NCBI GenBank assembly: GCA_019137255.1
Contig: WPDH01000173.1
Span: forward strand, 1-64,000
DNA: 64,000 bases
Direction of reading: 5' to 3'
Source of the DNA: Corinectria fuckeliana
Taxonomy: Eukaryota > Ascomycota > Sordariomycetes > Hypocreales > Nectriaceae
In this document: piece by piece, positions 25,095 through 35,866 of the stretch
How positions within the stretch are numbered: the first letter of the stretch is position 1
Layout of the letters: every line of letters begins with the position of its first letter
Notes under the pieces: model-generated
Told to the model about the DNA's origin: nothing
Databases searched by the model: none
Seen by the model: only the letters and a program-made list of their open reading frames with translations
Translations under genes and position numbers: made by a program

Positions 25095-26805
25095 AGGTGA
25101 AGCTGGCATGAGGTTGTTGGGTATGTGAAGCACCGATGGTTAGACGCCCGTAGCGATGAGCATGAGCGATGTCATGTTTTATGATGAAGATTACGAATAG
25201 TCCTGTCTCCCAATTCAATTTATATGCAAGTCGGCAGCTCATGGAGACGGTAACGATGACGTCAGGTGTCTACGAGAATGGGATTGCTATCCCGTCTACA
25301 GCAACTAGATAGGGTAGAGGCTAGCAACTGTTGACCTGAACCTGGTCCGTCAACAAGTCGTTCCCTTCATCCTCGGGTGCCCAATTCGGCTCCACGGATA
25401 CTTACGACCTCATCAGTCTCTCGGCCGGATCCCCAGGTCAACTCAACCAAAAAGGCGGGGGAGTCAGAGCCCATTTTTCCCCAAGTGGCATTTGTTGGGG
25501 ATACTGAGTACATCGCGTGCTGCAAGGGGGTGGGCTACTGATTGGTAACCCTTTTGGGATTCATTTCCCATCTTCGGAGTGCAGATACAGACGCAGATGC
25601 AGAGGGCAAACGACGAGAGAAATGCAGCTTGGATTATTATGGGCGTGTTGGTGAATGACGTGGGATTGGAACTGGGATTGAGGATGGAATGGGTGTACTA
25701 TGTATGGCGTGAAGGGAGATGAGGAGGTAAGCTAGAGCCACAATTGGAAGATGCAGCGATGAAGGACAAGGTTTATGGAAGACGTCGACACGGCTCTCTG
25801 CAATAGGGACGTTTATTGCAACTAGAGTAGTGGTGTAGTCACGTTTATCCCGATGTAGAGTAGAGTCTGAAGCATCCGCCGCCATCAGTTCGTCATCGAC
25901 AGAGACAGAGAGAGCTCTATTGCGTAACTGGGCATCATTCATTTCGCCAGCCTTCACTCAGGCAGGGAGGCGAAATGTCTCCATGCCCACCGAGCCAGGG
26001 GGGGGGGCCTGTACTGTAAAGACAAAGACGCCAAAGCGGGAGCCAGGCAGCTGCATCCGGATCCGTGTATTCGTTGGAATTAGATCTCGCTTGGATGGGC
26101 GCGTGTATTGGTGGGGTGATGACGGCTCGCAAAGCACCGAAAATACACACCAAGAAGATAATAGGTAGAGGAGAACATCAGCCTAAAATCCCCTCCTCGT
26201 ATCCCGGTATAGAAAAAGAAAAAAAAGGGAAGGAAAAAAAAGAAGGATTTGGAAAAAGCATGGCAATTTCTTTCGGACCGTTAGAGTCTGAACATGCTGC
26301 AGTCGACAAATGCGGTGGGTTAGTATACTTCCACGAGCTCGGTTATCTTAACTTCTCAAAGCAACAATATACTGTCGACGGGTATCTAAGCTGCCGGCTT
26401 CCAACCCAACAACAACCTAGATAGCAATCTGCCTGCCCAGACTCTTGGTACTCCTAGTACTTAAAAAGGCCATTCTTAGGTACCTAGCTAGGATTTTCTG
26501 TTTTCCACTGTGCTAGGTTCCAAGCCATCTACCCCTCCTCCTCTTCTTCCCGCCCAGCCCCAGCTTTCCATCTTGCCCCCCCAAAAAACTTCCGTGCTCC
26601 GTCACCTCCGTGCTCCGTCCGTCCTCTATCCCGACCACTTACTCACCTCACCTCACCTCACCCACTACACTCGCTCGCAAATCACCTAATACCTCTCTCC
26701 CAATTTCGCTCAACTCGGACCCGACTCTTCCTGCTCGCCTCGCTCGAACATCGCATCCCCCTCTCCCCGGCCCGCTCCCCTCCCCTCCCCCCCCCGCCCT
26801 TCGTC
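25095..26805. other. 1.7-kb spacer upstream of the acyltransferase gene
   Basis: No supported gene. The 200 bases before 26806 are very rich in C and T (leader of the acyltransferase), with repeated CTCACCTCACCTCAC near 26643. A TAGGTACCTAGCTAGG palindrome-like stretch lies near 26478. Confidence 0.6.
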
Positions 26806-29267
26806 ATGGCCGGCGCAAAGGATGAGGCGGCGTCCGACGGCGGCGTCTCCAAGGCCGCCTCCAAGGCCGCCTCCAAGGTCGTCTCCAAGGTCGCCCCGCG
26901 GAAGGAGCTCTATCCCATGGTCAACTGGAAGTACGATCTGTTCCTCTACAGCGTCGGGAACATCGTCGACATGTTCTTCCGCGAGGTCGTGCCCCGAGGC
27001 GCCTGGCGCGTTCCCCAGACCGGCCCCGTCCTCTTCGTTGCCGCGCCTCATGCCAATCAAGTCAGCCCCCCCCTGCATGCTTGGTCGAGAACCGAGCCGA
27101 AATCCCATGTGCCCGTTTGCATGTGCGCTGACATCTGCTCTCCCTCCTCCAGTTCGTCGACGCTCTCATCCTCCAGCGCACCCTCCGCAACGAGGCCAAC
27201 CGCCGCGTCTCCCTCCTCATCGCCCAGAAATCCGTCCATGGCTTCATCGGCTGGGGCTCTCGCCAGGTCGGCGCCGTGCCCGTCGGCCGCGCCCAGGACT
27301 CGGCCAAACCCGCCACCGGCTTGATATACCTTCCCGACCCCATCAACGACCCGACCCTGGTCCGCGGCGTCGGCACCAAGTTCGGCGAGGGCGAAGGCCA
27401 GGTCCACGGCATGCTGTTCCTCCCCCCCGGCAAGAAGACGACGGGCGCCAGCGTCGACATCGCCCAGATCCTCGGCCCCGAGGAGGTCCGCGTTAAGCGG
27501 CCTTTCAAGGGCAAGCTGGCCATGCAGCAGTTGACGGGCCGCGACGACATCGACGACAATGGGAATTTCACCAACAAGGACCTCAAGGGCCCGGCCCCCG
27601 GCTACGAGGGCACCAAGTACAAGCTGGCCCCTCACATCGATCAGAGCGACGTGTACGAGGCCGTCTTCTCCCGGCTGCGCAACGGCGGCTGTGTGGGCAT
27701 CTTCCCGGAGGGCGGTAGCCACGACCGCACCGAGCTTCTCCCCCTCAAGGCCGGTGTCGCCATCATGGCTCTGGGCACCCTCGCCGAAGACCCCGACTGC
27801 GGCCTAAAGATCGTGCCCGTGGGCATGAACTACTTCCACGCCCACAAGTTCCGGTCGCGTGCCGTCGTCGAGTTCGGCGCTCCCTTTGAGATTCCTCGGC
27901 ACCTCGTCGAGCTGTACCGCAACAACCAGCGCCGCGAGGCCATCGGCCAGGTCCTCGATACGGTCTACCAGGCGCTCAACTCCGTCACTGTGTCAGCCCC
28001 CAACTACGACAACCTCATGATGATCCAGGCCGCGCGCCGCCTCTACAACCCTACGGGCAAGAAGCTGCCGCTGCCCGTTGTGGTGGAACTCAATCGACGA
28101 CTGTCAATGGGCTACGAGCGGTACAAGGACGACGAGCGCATCACGTCCTTGTCCGAGGGAGTCAAGGAGTACAATTCGCAATTGCGCTACCTCAATCTCA
28201 AGGACCATCAGGTCCAGTACGCGCGCATGTCCATCATCAAGGTGATCCTCTTTTCCATTTACCGCTCCGTCAAGCTCCTCTTCCTCTTCATCTGCACGGT
28301 GCCGGGCCTGCTCTTGTTCTCGCCCGTCTTCGTTGCCACCAAAATCATCAGCCGGCAGAAGGCCAAGACAGCTCTGGCTGGCTCGACCGTTAAGATCCGA
28401 GGCCGCGACGTCATGGCCACGTGGAAGATCCTGGTAGCGATTGGTGTGGCGCCCATGCTGTACCACTTCTACTCGATTCTCCTCGTCCTCAAGGTGTGGC
28501 AAGACCGGTTCTGGGGCTATGTTCCCCAGTGGGTGCCTCTGTGGGCTGTGTACTTTGCTGTGTGGCCCGTAATGATTGGTATCACGTTTGCGGCGCTGCG
28601 TTTCGGCGAGGTGGGCATGGACATCTTCAAGTCCCTGCGGCCGCTGGTGTTGTGTCTGCAGCCGACGTCGAAGTACAACATCCACACGCTGCGGGTCAGG
28701 CGAGAGGAGCTCAGTGCGCAGGTGACGGATCTGATCAATACCCTAGGCCCTGATATGTTCGATGACTTTGACAAGACGCGCTTGGTGCCCGACTTCCTTA
28801 AGACGGAAACGGGCGGCTCGCAGTCGACGTCGCCATATGCGCACCGGCGCCAGGACAGTGACCAGTCGAGCATTGGGTTCGGAGCCGAGACACCGCCGGC
28901 TCTGTCCCGGCGAAGCACCACTCAGTCCAGCCGGGCTCTGCCGCGCAACGACTCGTTCAGCAACATTGGCCGCGTGGGAATCTTCTCGACGCGACCGCCG
29001 TCCCGCGCACGCAGCCGGTCACGGTCGAGCAGCAGCGGCGGCGGCTTCGGGTCGGGTGCGTTCCCGCTCAGCGGGTTCACGACGTTGGACTCGGCGGGCG
29101 GATTCGACGAGGCGAGCCGCAAGATTCGAGAGGCGATGAAGACGCGACGGCGCAAGACGCAGGAAGGGGAGGCGGCGGAGGCGGCAGAGGCGGATGTGGA
29201 GGCGGAGCAAGAGGACAGCGAGGACGAGGACGAGGAGTACGACGAGGCGAGGAAGAAGAACGCGTGA
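26806..29267 (+). CDS. SCT1: Glycerol-3-phosphate/dihydroxyacetone-phosphate acyltransferase (Sct1/Gpt2 type)
   Basis: First enzyme of glycerolipid synthesis, acylating sn-1 of glycerol 3-phosphate (or dihydroxyacetone phosphate) in the ER or lipid-droplet membrane. Two exons, 26806-27060 and 27153-29267, give 789 residues. The PlsC-type motifs are visible: H82-ANQFV-D88 at the first splice junction and the phosphate-binding FPEGGSHDR at 269-277, followed by a proline-rich motif (VPVGMNYFHAHKFRSR). A long insert lies between the two, as in yeast Sct1/Gpt2. Hydrophobic segments at about 449-480, 509-531 and 546-567 should be membrane-spanning. The C-terminal 180 residues are a Ser/Arg-rich then acidic tail, a likely phosphoregulation region. 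Motif I has five residues between His and Asp, against four in bacterial PlsC. The ATG sits directly after a C-rich leader. Confidence 0.93.
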
Positions 29268-30509
29268 GTCCGGATGCCGAGGAGAGGGAAGATGCGGGCG
29301 GCCAGGCATAGCGCGAGCATGCAAGTGTACAAGCGAAGGACGAGTGGACGAACAAGCAGCGTGTATGGATTTTTGTACGATTGAGCAAGCTCTTCCGCTA
29401 TTTTCTTTTTATCATGGATATATGCGTTGGTGGGTTGCTTCTTCTCCCTGGTGAACTTGGGCCGTCAACTAGCTCCGGAGGCATGGTGTGTTCTCGTGGG
29501 GCCAATTGTTCGGTCAGGTAGATTAGACGACATACTTATAATGTACAGTTTTACAGATGATAGATGTGGACTCCAACCACGAAGCAGATTCGAAACAGAA
29601 GTCTTACTCCCACGTACATACGGAGTAGCATACGAATAAACAGTGTTGAACGTGACGTTTTTTCTCCACACCCGGTTCCCATCCCCAGCCTCCATCGGAG
29701 TTCGGACCTCCGAGCCCACCTCTCAGGGTTACCTACCCAATGGAGCAGGCAGCAACTGGCGGATTCGCAAGCCACCCGTCATTACGAAGCAGCCCGACAA
29801 GCAGAAAATACAGGCCCAAGCGATTAGCCGGAGGCCCAGGGGGTAAGCATCAAAGCGGGGGGGGGAAGGAGGACGCGAGTGGATTGACAACGGGCTGGTT
29901 GGCTGGTTCGACGCAAGCCCCCAACGCTAGGGGGGGAGGGGCTGCATATTCGTTTTGTAAGCGAATCAGCATTCAGATTGGGATCTGATAATCGGGTGTG
30001 GGGTATTATCTTTTTTTCTTTTTCTTTTTTTGTAATACCGGGCGTGGCTATGTACGGGCATTTGGGGCTCCCGGGCGGTGTTCGGGCTCGGAGATACGCG
30101 GCGTGTGTCGCGGCTTATTGCGGCGTGCTCTAGATAGTTGACGAAGGGAAGCAAAAGAGCGAGAATAGGGTCGGCTTGTTCAAGAGTCGTCTGGATGCTA
30201 TATGAATCCTTGCCGCCGGGGAGGGGATCTGTCACCGTCCTGTCAACGTCTTGTTTCTTTGTTGAAACCACCCGCGCCAGTTCACTTCCATCCACCACGT
30301 CTTGTCTTTATCCCACCAGCGGAGCCGAACCCGTAACTTAAAGTTACCCTCCCCGGCAGCCCATCGAAAAGATCGACACGCTGGGTGGATATAGGTTCTT
30401 CTTCGCGGCGCCGGTTTTCGGGCGCATGACGAAATAGTCTCTCGCAGCGGGATCAATTCCTATTCATTGGACTATTATAATATCCCCCCGCCTCGGGAGC
30501 GAGCCCACG
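29268..30509. other. Spacer between acyltransferase and Apd1-like genes
   Basis: 3' end of the acyltransferase gene and promoter of the next gene. It has G runs near 29860 and 29930 and a T-rich stretch near 30010. No supported gene. Confidence 0.6.
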
Positions 30510-31727
30510 ATGCCTTCTCCCTTCTCCTCCTCCTCCTCCGCCTCCGCCTCCACCCCCACCACCACCGCCGCCGCCGCCCTCCCGCGCATGCCCGTGAAGC
30601 AGAAGATGGCCCTCTCCATCAAGTCGCTCGTCAGCTCCGTCCTCGGCGGCGGAGGCCGGACCGGCCCGCAGCCGCCGCCCGTGACGGAGCTGTTCGCCAA
30701 GACGGACCCGGCCGTGGACGGCGACGAGTGCCTGCACGAATGCGACAGCTGCGTGGTGCGGTACCCGCGCAACTTCAAGATCGAGCTCGACGACGTCATG
30801 TACGGCCAAATCGACGCGTGGAGCACGCACCTGCTCGTGGGCACCGGCAAGGCGGACTGGGTGAAGGACGTGGGCGACGAGAAAGGGAGCGTCATGGAGG
30901 CCGTGGCCAAGGCCGGCGCGCCCGCCAACGGCAAGATGAAGCTCTCCGCTTCCAACATCCCGACCCCCCACGACACGCACGACTACTCGGAGCCCACCAC
31001 GGCCCTCCTCCTCCCGGCCTTCACCGTGATCCGCAACGTCCACCCGCTCAACGTGCCGCAGCTCATCGCCGACGTCGTCTCGCACGCGCCCACCAGCACG
31101 TCGCCCATGACGCCCTTCTCCGTGCCCGCGTCGCTGCCGTCCCTGGACCCCGCCGCCGGCGACGTGCCCGCGCTGGCGACGGCCGACTGCCCGCACCGCG
31201 CCGTCATCCTCATGTGCAGCCAGCGGACGCGCGACGCCCGCTGCGGCCAGAGCGCCCCGCTGCTGCGCAAGGAGCTGGAGCGGCATCTGCGCCCGCTGGG
31301 CCTGTACCGCGACCTGCACGACGAGCGGCCCGGCGGCGTGGGCATCTACTTCATCAGCCACGTCGGCGGCCACAAGTACTCGGCGAACGTCATGGTGTAT
31401 CGGCGGCCGAATGCGTTTGGGCTGGACGACGAGCGAACTGCCACCACCGAGACCAAGGAGCAGACCACGAATGGGGCCGATGGGGACGAGAAGCCGAGCA
31501 ATGGCACCAACGGAGCAGAGAAGGAGGCGACCGGAACGAACGAGCAAAAGGAAAAGGCCCGCGTCAAAGGCCAAGTCGGCGCTGCGCAGTGCATCTGGCT
31601 GGGGCGGGTGTTGCCCGCAGACTGCGAGAACTTAGTGCGCTACACGGTGCTGCGAGGGAAAGTAGTCAAGCCCGAGAGCCAGCTGAGAGGAGGTTTCGAC
31701 AGGGCCAGGGGAGTGATGAGTTGGTAG
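30510..31727 (+). CDS. Apd1/Aim32-type [2Fe-2S] protein (sucrase/ferredoxin-like)
   Basis: Thioredoxin-like ferredoxin family related to yeast Apd1 (cytosolic) and Aim32 (mitochondrial), which carry a [2Fe-2S] cluster held by two Cys and two His. A single exon of 405 codons. An S/T/A-rich start is followed by DECLHECDSCVVRYPRNFKIE and the C-terminal domain with C236 and C245 (CSQRTRDARCG) and H284 and H288 (HVGGHKYSANVMVY). The CX8C and HX3H pattern, with 39 positions between the second Cys and first His, matches the Apd1 ligands as I recall them. The loop at about 315-355 is low-complexity (T, E, K, N). The C terminus, QCIWLGRVLPADCENLV, is also typical. The basic, hydroxylated N terminus could be a mitochondrial presequence, which would favour Aim32; I cannot decide between the two. 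Confidence 0.85.
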   Translation: MPSPFSSSSSASASTPTTTAAAALPRMPVKQKMALSIKSLVSSVLGGGGRTGPQPPPVTELFAKTDPAVDGDECLHECDSCVVRYPRNFKIELDDVMYGQIDAWSTHLLVGTGKADWVKDVGDEKGSVMEAVAKAGAPANGKMKLSASNIPTPHDTHDYSEPTTALLLPAFTVIRNVHPLNVPQLIADVVSHAPTSTSPMTPFSVPASLPSLDPAAGDVPALATADCPHRAVILMCSQRTRDARCGQSAPLLRKELERHLRPLGLYRDLHDERPGGVGIYFISHVGGHKYSANVMVYRRPNAFGLDDERTATTETKEQTTNGADGDEKPSNGTNGAEKEATGTNEQKEKARVKGQVGAAQCIWLGRVLPADCENLVRYTVLRGKVVKPESQLRGGFDRARGVMSW

Positions 31728-33102
31728 CGGTTATTAGACTGGTTGCTGACGATTGAGATGGGTTTTTTTTTCTTGTTAATTACTACGCGAGTCGATATAG
31801 CATGGGATCATAATACCTCTGCGACAACCTAGACGGGAAGATGAAAAGGACAAGTCTGGTACGTTGCGATAGACGGTAATAGACATTGGAAAGAAGTTAT
31901 CCAAGTTGTCTCGTATTTTCTCACTAATCTTCCACACCTCAGATACGCCGGTCGCCTAGTCGACTACCAGATCAGCAACACGCTGGGTCTTGAAACCCGC
32001 AGAGCCGAGAAACCATCGGCACGCTGCCGTCCGTTCGGCTTCGCCATATTTGTTTCTCGGAGTGCTTGATCACCACGCAATAGAGCTCGTCCTGAAACGC
32101 GCCTGCTTGCCAAGGGGGGGACCGTGGGTGGATGTCGGATAGGCCTCGGATGCAACCTTCACAGCTTGACTTTTTGGAGCACCATTTCTTGTCTGTTCAT
32201 CAAATCAGGTCTTGGGTAATGGAATTTAGATGTTCGACTTTGTTGATTGCCTGTGTTGCGGGCAAGCGAGAAATGAAAGAAGTTGCATGAGTGTGCGGAG
32301 ACTTGTGGCCCGCAACTGTAGACTAAACCCATTCATCAACTTCGCACGGCTACAAAGTATTTCTACAGCACGCCTCGTCAATCTCTCCTTCAACCCGTGA
32401 CAACCCCAGCATGACAAATGACGATACAGTGCGTCGTGCTTCTTCTTGGCTACTTGGGTAGTTAATTATAGATTCTTCTCAAGCCCTACCGCGACGTCAA
32501 CTCCCCGTCCTGCCCTGAGACCGCGGCAACCGCCCCCCCAAAACTCCGACGTCTCAAGCATCCAAACCCCGGCTCCTCCGCCTCTTCCTCCCAGTCCCCT
32601 AAGATTACCTAGCAGTCGATATCGGACCGGGGGGGGAGGGGATTCGCGCCGATCCCCACGAGAAAAAAGCTTATGTCCCTCCCGGAAGACTTTAGGTCCG
32701 GGAGGCTATGCGGCCAAAGGCCAAACAGTGGACGAGGATGCAAAGTGCACGGGCTGGTTTGAGGTTGTCGATCGGAGGGAGAAGTTGTGTCGTTGGTGAT
32801 GCGGATGGTTCAAGATGGGATGCGGACCCGAGACGGATGAATATATATCGACGTAGCTCTGTGCCAGAAGCTGAGATCTCTACACACCTGGGTTATTACT
32901 GGCATCCTTGCTCTCTTCCTATTTCATCTTGTCTTGCTAAGGGTCTGTTGTCCTGTTGTCCTGTCTATTTGCTTCTCAGAGCTGTGCTCTCCTCGCAACC
33001 AAAGCAATCCATCACCTTCTTTCCCGGATTCCTTTAGAGACGTTCATCTTGAATTCGACGACATACCTAAATCCTCTCCAATTAGACACATAATTCTCGA
33101 CC
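31728..33102. other. Spacer upstream of the small secreted protein gene
   Basis: No supported gene. A TATATAT stretch at 32842-32848, about 260 bases before the next ATG, is a possible core promoter. CT-rich DNA from 32880 onward looks like a transcribed leader. Confidence 0.5.
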
Positions 33103-33645
33103 ATGAAGACCACCAGCGCTCTCGCCTTTCTCCTCGCCGCCATGGCCTCCTTCACCACCTCTCTGCCCACCTCCCACAACGGTAAGCTCTATCAGATGCG
33201 ATTGAGACGAAAACAGGAGCACCTCATTGACAACACTTCGGCACAGCCGTCACCGGCGCTCCGGCACAGGCTCGGTCGCCGAAGCTAACGCCCCGGTTCC
33301 TCAACGGCACGAGGCCCGAGGACACCATCCCCGTCCCCGGAAAGCCGGTATTCATCCCCGCCGACGGGGTAAGTCAGTCCCCTGCATGTGGAACGAGCGC
33401 CTCTTGACCGGCTTCCAGACAGGCCCACTCGCCGGCCGCGATGCACCATCGCCCCGCAAGTCGTTCATGCCCCCACGAAGTGACAAGGAACACCAGGAGA
33501 AGAAGTCCTTCGTCAACGGCGTCGACAGCACCACCCCCCTCAACAAGCGTCACAGTACGTTTGCAAATCCAGCTCCAACGAGAACTTGAAGTTTGACTTA
33601 GAAACAGTGCCCAATCCTGCTTCGTTCAACGAGACCGCAGCTTAA
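33103..33645 (+). CDS. Small secreted protein, four exons
   Basis: I do not recognise this family. Four exons (33103-33181, 33247-33368, 33419-33554, 33608-33645) join in frame to 124 residues. All three introns (65, 50 and 53 nt) have GTAAG/GTACG donors and CAG acceptors. The N terminus, MKTTSALAFLLAAMASFTTSLP, is a clear signal peptide. The mature part is rich in Pro, Arg, Lys and Asn, has no Cys and carries two N-glycosylation sequons (NGT and NET). A dibasic KR (NKRH) near residue 111 is a candidate Kex2 cleavage site that would release a short C-terminal peptide of about 13 residues. No Cys means it is not a typical disulphide-bonded effector. It may be a processed peptide precursor, a cell-wall-associated protein or a lineage-specific secreted protein. 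The consistent splicing is the main evidence that it is real. Confidence 0.7.
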
Positions 33646-34222
33646 CAATATGCGCACTGTCGCCTCCCGATACATGATTTAGTGTGAGACTCGGAAGTAT
33701 CGATGGTCACTCGTGTTCACGGGCATTGGTAATAACTTGCGTATATCTAAGGGCAGCCCAATGAGGCCGGGACTTTCAACGACAGACGACAGTGATATTT
33801 ACTTGGTAGAACCTGCACAATGCGGAGACTGGTCCGTTCAGTTGTTGGATGAGCACACCTATCTTGTCACGTAATGATACATACTGGCGCTTAATCTACC
33901 CTAGAACATGCTTGTCCCAGTCTTTGCCATTAGGTCGTGTTGGACAGAATATAACTTAGACAACTATGCGAAATATGCAATAAGGCCACAATTTTGCTAA
34001 AATGGTGTAATAGTCGAATCTGACAGGTCGCGCTCTCACGTGACACCTTGTTTTCTCATTCGCGTGTTGCAACTCCAGACACCAGAAAACCTACGCCCTT
34101 ACACTGCCTCGACATCGTCTTGATCTCCAAATGCCGATTGTTTCGAACGGTTTGAGAGGTTACATGCATCTGGCTGACAGCGTTGGTGCTCCAAAGTTTC
34201 GCATTCGAACCCATCCGCAGTC
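33646..34222. other. Spacer between secreted-protein and F-box genes
   Basis: Short AT-richer spacer holding one gene's 3' end and the next gene's promoter. Nothing else seen. Confidence 0.6.
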
Positions 34223-35311
34223 ATGGCGTCCGGGACAACCTTCTCCGAGGATCTCATCTCAAAGCTCACCTGCGATCTAGAACTAAATCTCAGTGGAATG
34301 ATTCAAGATATCCCCCCTGCACGCCTGTCGAAAATTCGCCGCAAATACGCCTACTCCTCTCTTGGTCTACTCGATACACTACCCGCAGAGCTGTTATTGC
34401 TCACCCTCAATCTCCTCGACTTCCAGTCCCTGTCCCGAATCTCACGCGTCTCTCTCAGAGGGAAGGAAGTCGTGGAAGCCCTCCCAGCATACGGAAAAGT
34501 GATGCAGCACGCGCCGAAGCTATTAACGGCGTTGGGGAAGACCCGCTTACTTAGCTGCCATGCCGCCCCGTTGATTCTCCAATCTCTCCGATCAGATAAG
34601 TGCGTCTCTTGTTTTGACTACGGCGCCTTCTTATTTCTACCGACCTGCGAACGAGTCTGCTTCGAATGTCTTTACCAGAATCAAGCGCTTTTGATGATAA
34701 CGCCGACTACTGCGAAGAAGTGTTTTGGCTTGACAGATCGCCAGCTTCAAAGAATCCCTATTATGCATAGCATACCCGGCAACAAATACTCTGTCAGAAC
34801 CCTCCCCTCACGCCGCCAGCGGGTTTACCGTCTCGTTAGCGTGAAGCAGGTCAAAGAGCTGGGGATTAAGATACACGGATCGGCTGAAAACTTAGCAAAG
34901 CTCAAGCTGAGTACTCCAGCTGAGAGTGCAACCTTGAATGAGTTCTACGATTTCAAGCGTTACCACGAAGCGCCACTGGAACCTCCGGGCTGCGACATGT
35001 CAAGACTGCCAGGGAAGGCCAATGTTGGAAATGACAATTTTGCCGGTGTGGCGTCTATTCGCATCCCTTACTTGACAGAATCCGGGCCAGATTGGGGACG
35101 TCTTTGTCGAGGGTGTCGAGTTACGTTTGACCATTACAATAACGGCTCCTTGCCCGCAGCCGTACTATCGGAATTTTCTCCAAGAAATGTCGGCGCGCAT
35201 CGCCCACTTACTGCCATCATAACTAGACTACGTTCAAAAGATAGGTTCTTGGAGCATATTCAGCACTGTTATGGTGTCCGTCGATTGCTCATTGAGTGGA
35301 ATGGGGACTAG
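34223..35311 (+). CDS. F-box domain protein with a Cys-rich segment
   Basis: Probable substrate adaptor of an SCF ubiquitin ligase; partner and substrate are unknown. A single exon of 362 codons. The F-box is at about residues 47-80 (LGLLDTLPAELLLLTLNLLDF...), where Skp1 would bind. It is followed by a cysteine cluster C127, C130, C142, C146 and C149 (CVSC ... CERVCFEC), which looks zinc-binding, and by a second CXXC (LCRGC) near residue 295. No leucine-rich, WD40 or kelch repeats are seen. Fungal genomes contain many orphan F-box proteins of this layout. The ATG at 34223 follows an in-frame stop closely. It lies beside a broken kinase-like gene, in the most accessory-looking part of the window. 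Confidence 0.85.
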   Translation: MASGTTFSEDLISKLTCDLELNLSGMIQDIPPARLSKIRRKYAYSSLGLLDTLPAELLLLTLNLLDFQSLSRISRVSLRGKEVVEALPAYGKVMQHAPKLLTALGKTRLLSCHAAPLILQSLRSDKCVSCFDYGAFLFLPTCERVCFECLYQNQALLMITPTTAKKCFGLTDRQLQRIPIMHSIPGNKYSVRTLPSRRQRVYRLVSVKQVKELGIKIHGSAENLAKLKLSTPAESATLNEFYDFKRYHEAPLEPPGCDMSRLPGKANVGNDNFAGVASIRIPYLTESGPDWGRLCRGCRVTFDHYNNGSLPAAVLSEFSPRNVGAHRPLTAIITRLRSKDRFLEHIQHCYGVRRLLIEWNGD

Positions 35312-35326
35312 GTCTCTAAGTGTAGT

Positions 35327-35866
35327 CTAATATGCAAAAGAAATCGGCGCCCCTCTTCCTGACTCCTCTATCAGCTGAACCTTCAGTTCCTCGAGCCCTA
35401 ACTGTGCTTTTTGCTCGTCATACGCCTCAGAATGCTCGAAGTCAATCATCTTCACGTTTCCCGTTGATCGTTCCACCATGAAATCATAGCGGTTTGCATC
35501 TCCGTGGACCAAGCCAATACTGTGTAGTCTGCGCAGTGTGGCCTCGCTTTCCCGAGAGGTCAGCCACTATGGCACAATCCCTTCAATATTTTCCAGAAGG
35601 AAGCCTATGTTCCGACCCTGTTCGGTAAGGTGACCAATGAATGTAGGTGTAATCAGAGGCTTATCAGGACACTGTTGGCGACCGCAGTCCGACCTTCGAA
35701 TTCGACTTCCCGCACACTGTGCTTGTAGTAGGTCACCGGCTGACCGAGAGGACGTCGATATGCCGAGGATGCCAGGATGACTGGAATCAATCAATGTGCG
35801 ACAGAAATTCCACCCATCTACCTGTGAGCGCTTACAGGAACGACTCTTCCGCAGTTGGCCCAATCA
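35327..35866 (-). pseudogene. Kinase-like (aminoglycoside-phosphotransferase-type) gene remnant
   Basis: The minus frame reads a protein-kinase-like C-lobe: PLITPTFIGHLTEQGRN, then GFLLENIEGIVP, an in-frame TAG at 35564-35566, then WLTSRESEATLRRLHSIGL, VHGDANRYDFMVE (catalytic-loop HGD..N) and VKMIDFEHSEAYDE (the DFG-like Asp). It ends with TAG at 35327-35329. The reading frame is the same on both sides of the stop. One C-to-T change (CAG to TAG) would explain it. The 5' part has no convincing start and no glycine-rich loop, so the gene is also truncated or has exons I cannot place. A second frame at about 35860-35940 (GSIPAVIGPTAEESF) may be decayed upstream sequence. It is probably a pseudogene of the fungus-specific kinase-like/APH families. 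Confidence 0.65.

Noticed and set aside
30467..31756. 429-codon Arg/Ala-rich frame overlapping the Apd1-like gene
   Set aside because: Frame-shifted shadow caused by high GC at third positions; no family motif, while the other frame has the iron-sulphur ligands.
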